DNA from: Spyradocola sp050942925
GTDB lineage: Bacteria; Bacillota; Clostridia; Christensenellales; UBA1750
Assembly (NCBI GenBank): GCA_050942925.1
Contig: JBMNOF010000002.1
Coordinates: 1 to 64,000, forward strand
Direction of reading: 5' to 3'
DNA: 64,000 nt
The position numbers were made by a program, and so were the translations under genes. Shown piece by piece: positions 31,854 to 40,602 of the stretch (position 1 is the stretch's first letter; every line of letters begins with the position of its first letter). The notes beneath the pieces were generated by a model, which was not told the origin of the DNA, ran no database searches, and worked only from the letters and a program-made list of their open reading frames with translations.

Positions 31854-33362
31854 TTACTCGGCCTGGATGCCCTTGTTCTTGAGCAGGACGTCGTGCGAAC
31901 CGCCCTCGACGATGGAGGTGGAGGACACGACTGTCAGCCGCGCGTTCTTCTGCAGGTCCGGGATGTTGGTCACGCCGCAGTTGCACATCGTGGAGCGGAC
32001 CTTGTACAGGGAGGTGGAGACGTTGTCCTTCAGGGAGCCGGCGTAGGGCACATAGGAGTCCACGCCCTCTTCAAAGGAGAGCTTGGCCGCGCCGCCCAGG
32101 TCGTAGCGCTGCCAGTTGCGCGCGCGGTTGGAGCCCTCGCCCCAGTACTCCTTCATGTAGTTGCCGTTGATGTTGACCTTGTTGGTGGGGGACTCGTCAA
32201 AGCGGGCGAAGTAGCGGCCCAGCATGAGGAAGTCCGCGCCCATGGCCAGGGCCAGCGTCATGTGGTAGTCGTGGACGATGCCGCCGTCCGAGCAGATGGG
32301 CACGTAGATGCCGGTCTGCTGGTAGTACTCGTCGCGCGCGGCAGCCACTTCGATCAGCGCCGTGGCCTGGCCGCGGCCGATGCCCTTGGTCTCGCGCGTG
32401 ATGCAGATGGAGCCGCCGCCGATGCCGACCTTGACAAAGTCCGCGCCCGCCTTGGCCAGGAACAGGAACCCGTCGCGGTCCACGACGTTGCCCGCGCCGA
32501 TCTTGACGCTGTTGCCGTAGTGCTCGCGCACCCAGGCCAGCGTGCGCTTCTGCCACTCGGTGAATCCCTCGGAGGAGTCGATGCACAGAACGTCCGCGCC
32601 CGCCTCGACCAGCGCCGGCACGCGCTCGGCATAGTCGCGCGTGTTGATGCCCGCGCCCACGACGTAGCGCTTGTGCTTGTCCAGCAGCTCGTCCGGGTTC
32701 TCCTTGTGCTGGGAGTAGTCCTTGCGGAAGACCATGTAGACCAAGTGGCCCTTTTCGTCGATCAGGGGCAGCGAATTGAGCTTGTGCTCCCAGATGATGT
32801 CGTTGGCGATCTTGAGCGTGGTGTCCGCCGGCGCGGTGACCAGCTTGTCAAAGGGGGTCATGAACTCGGAGACCTTCGTGTCCAGGCTCATGCGGCTGAC
32901 GCGGTAGTCGCGGCTGGCCACGATGCCCAGGAGCTTGCCCTCGGCCGTGCCGTCGTCGGTGATGGCGACGGTGGAGTGGCCGGTCTTTTCCTTGAGGTTG
33001 AGGATGTCCTCGAGCGTGTTGTCGGGCTTGAGGTTCGAGTCGGACTTGACAAAGCCCGCCTTGTAGCTCTTGACGCGGGCCACCATGGCCGCCTCGTCCG
33101 CGATGGACTGCGAACCGTAGATGAAGGAGACGCCGCCCTCCTTCGCCAGAGCGATCGCCATGTTGTCGTCCGAAACGGACTGCATGATGGCCGACACCAG
33201 CGGAATGTTCATGGTCAGCGGGCACTCTTCTTCGCCCTTGCGGTACTTCACCAGCGGCGTCTTCAGGCTCACGTTGGACGGAATGCATTCCGCAGAGGAA
33301 TAGCCGGGAACCAGCAGGTATTCCCCAAAGGTGCGGCTCGGCTCAGAATAGTAAAATGCCAT
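31854..33362 (-). CDS. guaB: IMP dehydrogenase (variant sequence)
   Basis: ATG 33362 (MAFYYSEPSRTFGEYLL) follows GAAGGAGA; a further ATG 18 bases upstream has no ribosome binding site. 502 residues. Order: barrel part 1 with VSAIMQSVSDDNMAIALAKEGG, two CBS domains (about residues 95-220), barrel part 2 with ADVLCIDSSEGFT, KIGAGNVVD and the active loop IGGGSICITRE (Cys320), then the flap region GRYFARFDESPTNKV and EGVDSYVPYAG. The reaction is IMP to XMP with NAD, first step of GMP synthesis. Usual active loop reads GPGSICTTR; the differences may mark a divergent branch, but Cys is kept. Confidence 0.85.
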   Translation of the reverse strand: MAFYYSEPSRTFGEYLLVPGYSSAECIPSNVSLKTPLVKYRKGEEECPLTMNIPLVSAIMQSVSDDNMAIALAKEGGVSFIYGSQSIADEAAMVARVKSYKAGFVKSDSNLKPDNTLEDILNLKEKTGHSTVAITDDGTAEGKLLGIVASRDYRVSRMSLDTKVSEFMTPFDKLVTAPADTTLKIANDIIWEHKLNSLPLIDEKGHLVYMVFRKDYSQHKENPDELLDKHKRYVVGAGINTRDYAERVPALVEAGADVLCIDSSEGFTEWQKRTLAWVREHYGNSVKIGAGNVVDRDGFLFLAKAGADFVKVGIGGGSICITRETKGIGRGQATALIEVAAARDEYYQQTGIYVPICSDGGIVHDYHMTLALAMGADFLMLGRYFARFDESPTNKVNINGNYMKEYWGEGSNRARNWQRYDLGGAAKLSFEEGVDSYVPYAGSLKDNVSTSLYKVRSTMCNCGVTNIPDLQKNARLTVVSSTSIVEGGSHDVLLKNKGIQAE

Positions 33363-33403
33363 GGCGCTTCTCTCCTTCATCGGTCAATTTTTAGATTAGT
33401 AGC

Positions 33404-33431
33404 ATTATAGCAGAAACTTTTGCAAATACAA
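33404..33431 (-). promoter_or_regulatory. Promoter of IMP dehydrogenase gene
   Basis: On the minus strand TTGTAT (33431-33426) and TATAAT (33409-33404) with a 16-base spacer. An AT-rich stretch with three ATCCGGA-like repeats lies upstream (33448-33488); its meaning is unknown. Confidence 0.7.
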
Positions 33432-33515
33432 CGATTTTTCTGAAAAAATCCGGAATTTAACATCGGATTTTTCGGCGAAATCCGGATTTTGCAGGAAAAA
33501 ACCCGAACAAATGCA

Positions 33516-33552
33516 AACCCCGACTCTTGGAACGTTCACAAAAGTCGGGGTT
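33516..33552 (-). terminator. Terminator after ROK kinase gene
   Basis: AACCCCGACT (33516-33525) and AGTCGGGGTT (33543-33552) form a 10-pair stem; the T stretch that follows on the minus strand is interrupted. Confidence 0.6.
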
Positions 33553-33593
33553 CTTCGCGGAAACGTGCGCGGGCAATTCGTTGGTTTAGCAGA

Positions 33594-34550
33594 CTAAATT
33601 GCAGGGTTTCCTGCAATTTCATCCAAGGCGAGCTTGTGCAGGCCCAGGACGACGGAGGCCTCCGGCTTTTCCGCCAGGCGGATCTGCGGGTGGCCCCAAG
33701 GGGTCCAAGCGTACTTGTCGATGTGCTCCTGCAGGGGACGGCGCAGGTCCTCGCCCATGCGGGAGATGCCGCCGGAGAGCACGATCACCTCCGGGTCGTA
33801 GGCCACGATGAGGTTGCACAGGTTCGCGCTCCAGCAGTCCAGGGAGCGGCGCAGGAGCTTTTGCGCCAGCGCGTCGCCTGCGTCCGCACAGGCCTTGAGG
33901 TTCTTGTAGTCGATGGGGTCCACGTGCGAGAGCATGCTCTGGGGGAACAGGGGGTCCTTGTGCGCGAAGAGGGGCAGCGCCCAGGAGCTGGCGTTGGCCT
34001 CCATGCAGCCGATGTTGCCGCAGTTGCAGGGCGTTGCGTCCGGACCCGCCTCGATCACCATGTGCCCGCCAATGCACGCCGCCTGGAAGTGCTTGCCGCG
34101 GATGAGCTTGCCGTCCATCATGGCGGCCGCGCCCACGCCCGTGCCAAAGATCATCATCACCACGTCGCGCGTGTCCTGCGCGCAGCCGTAGGCGACCTCG
34201 CCCACGAGCGCGGCGTTGGCGTCGTTGTCCAGGATAAAGGGGCAGGCGAACGTGCGCGCAACCCAGCCCTTGAGATCGTATCCCACCGCGTCGACGAACT
34301 TGCCGTTGGCGGCGACCACGACCTTATCCCGCGGATTGACCAGGCCGGGGAAGGCGATACCCAGGCCGTCGATGCGGGGAAGCCCGAGCTGCGCCATCAT
34401 GGCCTTGCCCTCGCGCTCCGCCGTGTCCAAGTTCTTCTGATACTTGTCGTCGCGGTAGGCCTCGACCATCCGCTCTGCCACGATCTTGCCGTCCTGCAGC
34501 AGCGCAAGCTTCATGCGCGTGCCGCCGATGTCCAGAGAAAGCGTTACCAT
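33594..34550 (-). CDS. ROK family sugar kinase (glucokinase-like)
   Basis: 318 residues. The N-terminal phosphate loop is LSLDIGGTRMKLALLQ. Substrate and catalytic block FILDNDANAALVGE carries the Asp. ROK zinc cluster is CNCGNIGCMEA (three cysteines plus the preceding His of GGHMVIEAG). A second ATP block is VLSGGISRMGEDL. There is no N-terminal helix-turn-helix, so it is a kinase, not a repressor. Glucose or an amino sugar is the likely substrate. Upstream is an AEC permease 43 bases away. Confidence 0.88.
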   Translation of the reverse strand: MVTLSLDIGGTRMKLALLQDGKIVAERMVEAYRDDKYQKNLDTAEREGKAMMAQLGLPRIDGLGIAFPGLVNPRDKVVVAANGKFVDAVGYDLKGWVARTFACPFILDNDANAALVGEVAYGCAQDTRDVVMMIFGTGVGAAAMMDGKLIRGKHFQAACIGGHMVIEAGPDATPCNCGNIGCMEANASSWALPLFAHKDPLFPQSMLSHVDPIDYKNLKACADAGDALAQKLLRRSLDCWSANLCNLIVAYDPEVIVLSGGISRMGEDLRRPLQEHIDKYAWTPWGHPQIRLAEKPEASVVLGLHKLALDEIAGNPAI

Positions 34551-34593
34551 TTGTTTGTACCCCCCATTTGTGTTTGTGTATAGGCCCGGCTGC

Positions 34594-35535
34594 TTAGATC
34601 AGCAGCAGGCTCTTGAGAGAGAAAATCCAGATGAACATGGTCAGGACCGCGAACAGCGACCCAAAGACCACGAGGCCCCCGGCCAGCTCGCTGTCGCCCT
34701 CCATTTGCTGGGCCATTGTGAAGGAGGAGACGGCCGGCGGCGCGGCAAGCATGACCATCAGCGCGATGAGCTCCTCGCCGCGGAAGCCCAGGAGCACGGC
34801 AATGGTCAGAAAGAGCAAGGGCATGACGATCAGGCGGCCCGTGACGCCGATGACCAGCTGCCGCAGGCAGGAGCGGACTTGACGGAAACTGAACTCCGCG
34901 CCTAGAATCACAAGCGCCAAGGGCGTGGCCACATCGGCCAGGTCGGAGAGCGGCTTTTCGATGACCTGCGGGAGCTTGACCCCGAGGGCGAGAAGCAGAA
35001 TGCCGAGCAGGGAGCTCAGGATCAGCGGATTGGACGCCACGCTCTTTGCGATCTTCCAGAAGTTCAGCTTTCCGCCGCGGTAAACTTCCAAAGCGATGAC
35101 GGAAAACGCGTTGAACATCGGCACCACCACCGCAATCACCAGGGAGACCGCCCCCGTATTGCTGTTTTCCCCGCAAAGGGAGACCAGAACCGGCAGGCCG
35201 AAGATGACGAAATTGGAGCGCATGATGCCCTGCACGAGCACGCCGCGGCGGCGGTTCTCCTTTTCCAGAAGCGGCACAAAGATCATGCACAGCGCAAACT
35301 CCGCAATGACAAAGCAGACCGCCGTCAGCAGAAGAGGGCCGTTGAATGCCGTGGAAAGGTCCGTGGAAATGACGTTGTGGAACAGAAGGATGGGCAGAAA
35401 CACGCGAAAGACGATGTTGTTCATCTTTTTGTAGGTGTCCGCATCCCCTAGCTTAATCAAGCGGATGAAGTATCCCAGCGCCATCATCAGGAACAGGGGC
35501 ATGACCACATTAAAAGCCAATACAAGATTTTCCAT
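34594..35535 (-). CDS. AEC family transporter
   Basis: ATG 35535 (MENLVLAFNVVMPLFLMMALG) follows AAAGGA; 313 residues with about ten membrane segments. Typical features are IVFRVFLPILLFHNV, IMRSNFVIFGLPV and LAAPPAVSSFTMAQQMEGD near the C-terminus, the last being a conserved block of the family. It is the second of three AEC members in the window and probably shares a transcript with the ROK kinase downstream. Confidence 0.88.
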   Translation of the reverse strand: MENLVLAFNVVMPLFLMMALGYFIRLIKLGDADTYKKMNNIVFRVFLPILLFHNVISTDLSTAFNGPLLLTAVCFVIAEFALCMIFVPLLEKENRRRGVLVQGIMRSNFVIFGLPVLVSLCGENSNTGAVSLVIAVVVPMFNAFSVIALEVYRGGKLNFWKIAKSVASNPLILSSLLGILLLALGVKLPQVIEKPLSDLADVATPLALVILGAEFSFRQVRSCLRQLVIGVTGRLIVMPLLFLTIAVLLGFRGEELIALMVMLAAPPAVSSFTMAQQMEGDSELAGGLVVFGSLFAVLTMFIWIFSLKSLLLI

Positions 35536-35619
35536 AGGCGGCGTCCTTTCCACAGTGGATTCTAAAACCAGTATAGCACATCCCCCATTCGCCTGCACGG
35601 AAAAAATCGCGAGCAAAAA

Positions 35620-35661
35620 GGAGATCGCCCCGGATCGGAAACCCGATCCGGGGCGATCTCC
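35620..35661 (-). terminator. Strong terminator after YhaN-like gene
   Basis: GGAGATCGCCCCGGATCGG pairs with its perfect complement ending at 35661; five T follow on the minus strand. Confidence 0.9.
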
Positions 35662-37419
35662 TTACGCGTGGAGGTCGAGCACGTTCGCGTCGGGCAGGAC
35701 CGTGCGGTCCTGGCAGGTGAAGAGCAGCACTTGTCCCCCGGCCGCCGCGGCGTCCTGCAAGACGCCGAGCGCCTCCCGGCAGCGGGCGTCGTCCAGCAGC
35801 ACAAAGGGGTCGTCCAACAGCGCGGGGAGCGGACCGCTGTGCTTTTCCAGCATGCGGATCAGCCCCAGGCGAAGCGCCAGGTACATCAGTTCAATCGTGC
35901 CGCCGCTGAAAAATTCCCAGGGCTGCAGGGCGCCGCTGTCCGGCTGCAGGGAGATCTCCAGACTCTGGGAGACCGCTGCGCGCGCGTATTTTCCCGCCGT
36001 CACCCGCGAGAGGATGCGCTCCACGTGTCCGGCCAGTTCCGGCGCAAACCCGCGCTGGCGCTCCCGCGCCGCCTCGCCCAGGGCTTCCTCCGCAAGATCC
36101 AGGGCGGCAAGGCGCTGCTGCAGGGCGGCCTCCCGGGACTGCAAGGCGGCAAGGCGCACGCGGAGGGCGGCGGGGTCGCCCGCGCGCTTCTCCAAGGAGT
36201 CCAGCTCCACGCGCGCGGAGATGAGCGCCTCCCGGCGGGCGGGATCTTCCGGCTCCATTTCCGCGTCGATGGCGGATTCCATGGAGGCGATTTGCGCGGC
36301 GAGGCGCTCGCTCTGCTGCACGTACATGGCGCGTTCCCGGCGCGCTGCCGCCAGCTCCCGTTCGGCATCCGGAGCCGGGCCCCGCGCCGGAAGCGCGGCG
36401 GAAGCCTCGCGCGCGTCCTTGGCGCGCATGTAGAGAACGCTGCACCCGGCCGTCAGGAGAAGGCCCGCAAAGGCATAGTTGGTAAACAGCAGGCCGCACG
36501 CGATGCTGACGGCCGCCGCCAGCATCGCCAGCGCGAGGAAGAGCAGCTCCGGCGCGCGGCTGCCCGCCCGGGGGGCGGGAGGGGGAGGCGAAACCGGCGC
36601 CTCCAGCGCGGCAATGCGCGCGTCCAGCGCATCCACCTGGCGGCGGTAGTCCGCAAGCCGCAGGGCGGCCCGCTCCTTTTCCGCGATCCGCTCGCGCAGG
36701 GCGTCGCGGCGCGCGGACTGCTCCGGCGCGCCCTGTGCAAGCGCCTGTACCCGGCTGCGCAGGCGGCGCAGTTCCTCCTGCTCATGCGCGGAGGCGAGCA
36801 GCGCGGATTGCACCGCGTCTTCCTCCTTGCGGACGGCGGCGAGCAAACCCTTGTCCTTTGCGCGGGGGGCGATCTCGTTTTTGGCGGCGTGCAGGCGGTC
36901 CAGGACGGATTTGAGGTCCACATCCTCCGAACCCGTGCCCACCAGGTTGCGGATCTTGTCCGTCAGCGCCGCGCCATCCCCGCCGGGGCGGCTGCCCTGG
37001 GAGGAGACGTAGAGCGTATCGGCGAACACCGCCTCGTCAACGCCCAGCAGGACGCGGCCGGGCTCATCCCCTGCGGGAAGCTCCACCGGCTCGCCGCTGG
37101 CCAGGTCCGTCACGCGCAGGGTGTCCTGCTTTTTCGTCTGGCCAAAGACTCGCGCAATTTCCCACGCGGTGCGGCCGTCGGTCAGACGCAGGCTTCCGCC
37201 CATGCTGGTTTCGCCCCAAGGCATGTACTTGCGGCGGTCGTTCTGGGAGATGGAGGCGGACTTGCCGTTGAGGCCGTAGAGCATGGCGCGCAGGAAGGCG
37301 AGGATCGTGGTCTTTCCGCTCTCGTTGCCGCCGCGGACGATGGTCAGCCCATCGGGAAACGCCAGGTCAAAGGCGCGGAGTTTGCCGAATTTGTCGATGT
37401 GCAGGGATTCAATCCGCAT
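35662..37419 (-). CDS. yhaN: YhaN/SbcC-like AAA ATPase with internal membrane hairpin
   Basis: 585 residues, short for the SbcC/Rad50 group. Walker A is RGGNESGKTTIL near residue 35; the ABC signature region near the C-terminus is EFFSGGTIELMYLALRLGLI and Walker B is ALLDDPFVLLDD. Coiled-coil arms rich in Ala/Arg/Glu flank a central hydrophobic pair (LLFLALAMLAAAVSIACGLLFTNY... VLYM), so the hinge may sit in a membrane, as in some YhaN proteins. It overlaps the nuclease partner gene by 11 bases. Probably a DNA-end processing complex. Confidence 0.85.
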   Translation of the reverse strand: MRIESLHIDKFGKLRAFDLAFPDGLTIVRGGNESGKTTILAFLRAMLYGLNGKSASISQNDRRKYMPWGETSMGGSLRLTDGRTAWEIARVFGQTKKQDTLRVTDLASGEPVELPAGDEPGRVLLGVDEAVFADTLYVSSQGSRPGGDGAALTDKIRNLVGTGSEDVDLKSVLDRLHAAKNEIAPRAKDKGLLAAVRKEEDAVQSALLASAHEQEELRRLRSRVQALAQGAPEQSARRDALRERIAEKERAALRLADYRRQVDALDARIAALEAPVSPPPPAPRAGSRAPELLFLALAMLAAAVSIACGLLFTNYAFAGLLLTAGCSVLYMRAKDAREASAALPARGPAPDAERELAAARRERAMYVQQSERLAAQIASMESAIDAEMEPEDPARREALISARVELDSLEKRAGDPAALRVRLAALQSREAALQQRLAALDLAEEALGEAARERQRGFAPELAGHVERILSRVTAGKYARAAVSQSLEISLQPDSGALQPWEFFSGGTIELMYLALRLGLIRMLEKHSGPLPALLDDPFVLLDDARCREALGVLQDAAAAGGQVLLFTCQDRTVLPDANVLDLHA

Positions 37420-38488
37420 CCCGCGTCACCTCCCCCTCAAAAGCGGAAAGGCCCAGTTCCAGCGCGAGCTGCGCGGTGCGCGCGTCCTGGCCTGCGGCCT
37501 GCGCCGCCTCGATGCGGCGCTGCATCTGCCGCACAAACGCGCCGCGGAGCGTATCCTCCCGCGCGGCGGCGGTAAAGTCCAATTCCGGCCGGGATTCGTC
37601 CTCGATGCGGACCTTGGCGGCGCGGTCCGCCAGCAGGCGGGCGAGCGCGTCGGCGTCCACGACGAATCCGCTGGGGGCCCCCGTCAGCGTCAGCAGCAAG
37701 CGGTGCCCGGGCAAGGGGCCGATCTTGCGGTCGTAGAGCAGCGCAATCTCCGTCAGGCTCCGGCATCCGGTGATGTTGAGCGTTTTTTCCAGCGTCATGG
37801 ACCCGCAGAGCTTGACAAAGGAGAGCGAGAGCCCCTCCGCGCCGACCTCGCCCAAGTAGGCGCCCTTTTCGCCGATCTCGTCAAAGCCCAGGCCCTGCAG
37901 GCAGCCGCTGTAGGCGTAGAGCGTCTGCCCCGCCCGGCGGACTTCGCTCCGGGCGTGGATGTGCCCAAGGCCCAGGTAGCGCACATGGGTTTCCGCGATG
38001 CTCTCCGGACGCAGGGGGCGGTAGGGGCTGTCCGAGGAGGTCAAGTCCCCGTGCAGAACGCCCAGGTCGTAGAGGCCGGGCGTCAGGCGGCGCTTGCGCG
38101 CAGCCGGCGCAAAGGGGGGCTCCTTATCGGAGGCAAAGCTCGCGCCCCATACCCGCACGCCGTAGGCCGGAATCTCCACACAGGACCAGTCCCGCGGGAA
38201 GACGTAGACGTTTTCCGGCAGGCCGCCGTCGTAATTGCCGCCCGGGCCGATGGGGTCGTGGTTTCCCGCGGCGATCAGGACGCAAAGGGCGGGGTTCTCG
38301 GCCAAGGCGGAAAAGACCTGGCGTCGCGTTCTCTCGTCGGCGCGCGGGGACTCGAACAGGTCCCCCGCAAGGAGCAGAACCTCCACCTTCTCGCTCTTGC
38401 AGAAGGCCAGCATGTGGGTAAAGGCGTGCATTCGCTCTCGGCCCCCGGGACAGCCCAGGTGCAGATCCGCACAGTGCAGGAATTTCAT
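37409..38488 (-). CDS. yhaO: YhaO/SbcD-like DNA exonuclease (metallophosphoesterase)
   Basis: 359 residues, ATG 38488 behind AGGAGGAG. Dimetal motifs are HCADLHLG, LLAGDLFES, AAGNHDP, VLHGDL and LGLGHIHA, in the standard Mre11/SbcD order. The C-terminal domain of about 120 residues would contact the ATPase partner. In Mre11-Rad50 complexes this subunit cuts DNA ends and hairpins. First gene of the yhaO-yhaN operon; a TATACT stands upstream at about 38525 on the minus strand. Confidence 0.87.
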   Translation of the reverse strand: MKFLHCADLHLGCPGGRERMHAFTHMLAFCKSEKVEVLLLAGDLFESPRADERTRRQVFSALAENPALCVLIAAGNHDPIGPGGNYDGGLPENVYVFPRDWSCVEIPAYGVRVWGASFASDKEPPFAPAARKRRLTPGLYDLGVLHGDLTSSDSPYRPLRPESIAETHVRYLGLGHIHARSEVRRAGQTLYAYSGCLQGLGFDEIGEKGAYLGEVGAEGLSLSFVKLCGSMTLEKTLNITGCRSLTEIALLYDRKIGPLPGHRLLLTLTGAPSGFVVDADALARLLADRAAKVRIEDESRPELDFTAAAREDTLRGAFVRQMQRRIEAAQAAGQDARTAQLALELGLSAFEGEVTRDAD

Positions 38489-38572
38489 GTCGCTCCTCCT
38501 AGACGCATGGCTTTTGTTGCACTCAGTATATCACGTTTTCGTCCATTGCGCCATTTTTTGACAACCAAAGAA

Positions 38573-38604
38573 AAGGCGGCGCAGTCGAATGGCTGCGCCG
38601 CCTT
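38573..38604 (-). terminator. Terminator after first VanW gene
   Basis: AAGGCGGCGCAG (38573-38584) pairs with CTGCGCCGCCTT (38593-38604); TTTCTTT follows on the minus strand. Confidence 0.8.
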
Positions 38605-38613
38605 GTGCCAGGC

Positions 38614-40266
38614 TCATTCTTCCGGAATCTCAAAACCGCTCTGGCTGCCGTCCGCACTCTCTTCCGGCAGGAAGCCGCTGTCGCCGCCGTCCTGGGTGCT
38701 GCCGCCCTCCTCCGGAATGTTGGGGGCGGTGTTGGGCAGGGCGTTGGAGTTGATCGCCACCACCGGCGCCTTGGCCGGGTAGGTGGAGGTGTGCTGCACC
38801 TTGCGGTCGATCTCCTTGCCGTCCTTCAGGGTGACAAGGTAGGTGGTGACGCGGCTGCCCTCGCGGCCCTCCTCCACGGTGAGCTGCTCGCCGTAGAGCA
38901 GGTTCGGGTCCTCCTGATAGGTCGGCTCCGGCATCTCCAGCGTCGCGGTGACCTCGCTCTCCAGGTCCAGGGTCACGCCGTCTTCCAGAATCGGAATGCC
39001 ATAGACCGAGGCGGTGAGCTTCTTGTTGCTCTCGTCAAAGCTCATCACGACGGCAACCGGGCCTTCCGAATTGTTGCGGAACTTGAAGTCCTTGCCGGGA
39101 TAGTCGATGGTCGCATCCTCGCCCAGGGGAACATACGAGGAGGCGATGGTGTGATTATGGCGCTCCGTGATCTCCAGGCCCGCCCGAACGACCGCGTTAA
39201 ACAGCGTAGAGGAGACCTGGCACACGCCGCCGCCCGGCTCGTCGATGTAGACGCCGTTCTTGATGACGGCCGCGTCCTTATAGCCCTTGGCCGCTGTGCG
39301 CTCGCCGGTCAAAGTGTTGATGGAGAACTCCTCGCCCGGCTGCACGACGGCCCCGTTGATGGCGGCGGAGCACAGGCGGATGTTGGTGTTGCGGTTGGAG
39401 TTGGAGGTCGTGGTCGTGGTAAAGGTGGCAAGGCGCTTGAACTTGGACTTGAGCGTCGCTGCATCCATGTCCGGCGCGACCTCGGTCACGACGATTTCCA
39501 CCGTGGCGTCTAGGTTTTCCGCGTCAACCGCGGCCTGGGCAGCAGCAAGCGTCGCCGCCTCGTCCACCGTGCGGCCGGCCTGCCCCTCGGAGAAGGTAAA
39601 GGACGTGCTGTCCACGTCAAAGCCGGTGACCGTGGCGTTGACGGGGTCCGAGTTGATGTCCGTGGAGCAGGAAGCCAGGATCTCCGTCATGTCCGGCAGA
39701 GAGTACCCTGCCTCGACCGTGAAGTCCACGGGCGTACTTGCCAGGCTTTCAATCGTTGCCAGGTTTTCCTCGCGGGTGCCGGAACGGCCGACCTGATAGG
39801 CCTGCTCCACCACAGACGCAAGATCCGAGCCGGTCAAAAGCTGCACCGGATAGGTCTTGTCCTCGTAGGAGAGGGTCAGCGTGTGCTGCTCCATGCCAAG
39901 GCCTGCTTCCACAGCGCTCACTGCCTGTTCCTTGGTCATTCCGCCAAGGGCGATGCCGTTGATGGAAACCCCATCATAAATGGTGTCCTGCGACAGAACC
40001 ATGTTTTCCTGGTCCTGCTGCTCCTGCGCCTCGGCCTGCAGGCGGAGCTGTTCCTCCTCCTGCTGCGAGGTGAAGTACTGGACGCCGGCCACCACGCCGA
40101 TGACAACCAGCAGAACCAGCAGGAGCAGCGGGAGGAGATTCCGGCCTTTTTTCTTGTTGCCGCGGCCGGAGCCGCGGTTGTTCGCGCCCGAGGAACGCCC
40201 CCGCGCGTTGTTGTTTCTTCTGGGCTGCGCAATGCGGCCCCGTCCATCATTGTAGTAGTTTGACAT
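38614..40266 (-). CDS. VanW family membrane-anchored cell-wall protein
   Basis: ATG 40266 (MSNYYNDG) after AGGAGG; 550 residues. A basic, Gly/Asn/Arg-rich cytoplasmic tail precedes one membrane segment (residues 44-62). Outside, a putative peptidoglycan-binding-4-type repeat region leads to the VanW domain with FSINTLTGERTAAKGYKDA, EPGGGVCQVSSTLFNAV and ERHNHTIASSYVPLGEDATIDYPGKD. A G5-like or linker region and acidic tail end the protein. VanW domains relate to vancomycin-resistance clusters but their reaction is unproven. A paralogue is at 43602-45254. Confidence 0.88.
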   Translation of the reverse strand: MSNYYNDGRGRIAQPRRNNNARGRSSGANNRGSGRGNKKKGRNLLPLLLLVLLVVIGVVAGVQYFTSQQEEEQLRLQAEAQEQQDQENMVLSQDTIYDGVSINGIALGGMTKEQAVSAVEAGLGMEQHTLTLSYEDKTYPVQLLTGSDLASVVEQAYQVGRSGTREENLATIESLASTPVDFTVEAGYSLPDMTEILASCSTDINSDPVNATVTGFDVDSTSFTFSEGQAGRTVDEAATLAAAQAAVDAENLDATVEIVVTEVAPDMDAATLKSKFKRLATFTTTTTSNSNRNTNIRLCSAAINGAVVQPGEEFSINTLTGERTAAKGYKDAAVIKNGVYIDEPGGGVCQVSSTLFNAVVRAGLEITERHNHTIASSYVPLGEDATIDYPGKDFKFRNNSEGPVAVVMSFDESNKKLTASVYGIPILEDGVTLDLESEVTATLEMPEPTYQEDPNLLYGEQLTVEEGREGSRVTTYLVTLKDGKEIDRKVQHTSTYPAKAPVVAINSNALPNTAPNIPEEGGSTQDGGDSGFLPEESADGSQSGFEIPEE

Positions 40267-40372
40267 ACCCCATCCTCCTGCCAGATTTCCCATGAAAATA
40301 CCAATAATTATCACGATGCAGAACCTACAAATGTTGCAGCGCTGCGCCGGGGAAAGCCGCGTTTTTTGTCCC

Positions 40373-40405
40373 GGAAAAGGAGGCGGCAGATCCGCCTCCT
40401 TTTCC
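40373..40405 (-). promoter_or_regulatory. Hairpin in the VanW leader
   Basis: GGAAAAGGAGGCGG pairs perfectly with CCGCCTCCTTTTCC across CAGAT. No T run follows in either direction, so it is not an ordinary terminator; RNA stability or attenuation are possibilities. Confidence 0.5.
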
Positions 40406-40433
40406 AGTATGCCATCTCTCCGAGCACACTAGT

Positions 40434-40462
40434 ATTATAGGTCGCACGGCGAAAAATGGCAA
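40434..40462 (-). promoter_or_regulatory. Promoter of first VanW gene
   Basis: On the minus strand TTGCCA (40462-40457) and TATAAT (40439-40434) with a 17-base spacer. Confidence 0.75.
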
Positions 40463-40540
40463 CGGGAGAAGGAAGGTGACCGGAAAGAGAAAATTGTTAA
40501 ATGTTTTTGCTGCCAAGGGGCGAATCCGGCCAAAAGAACG

Positions 40541-40569
40541 GTGCACAAACCCCCGCGGTGTGGTATACT
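40541..40569 (+). promoter_or_regulatory. Promoter of UlaG-like gene (extended -10)
   Basis: TGGTATACT (40561-40569) is an extended -10 with a weak -35 GTGCAC at 40541-40546 (17-base spacer). Confidence 0.55.
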
Positions 40570-40602
40570 GTTGGGCAGAAGACCGAGGGGAGGTATGCAT
40601 GC

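Larger units (their letters stand above)
40267..40602. other. Intergenic region between divergent VanW and UlaG-like genes
   Basis: 336 bases without a gene. It holds the VanW promoter (40434-40462, minus), a leader of roughly 160 bases with a strong hairpin at 40373-40405, and the plus-strand promoter at 40541-40569. Confidence 0.7.

Noticed and set aside
33440..33490. AT-rich ATCCGGA-like repeats upstream of guaB as a possible guanine riboswitch
   Set aside because: The repeats lie upstream of the promoter, so are not transcribed with guaB, and no purine aptamer core was seen.
35668..37575. 635-codon plus-strand frame
   Set aside because: Antisense to the yhaN-like ATPase, whose Walker motifs are clear.
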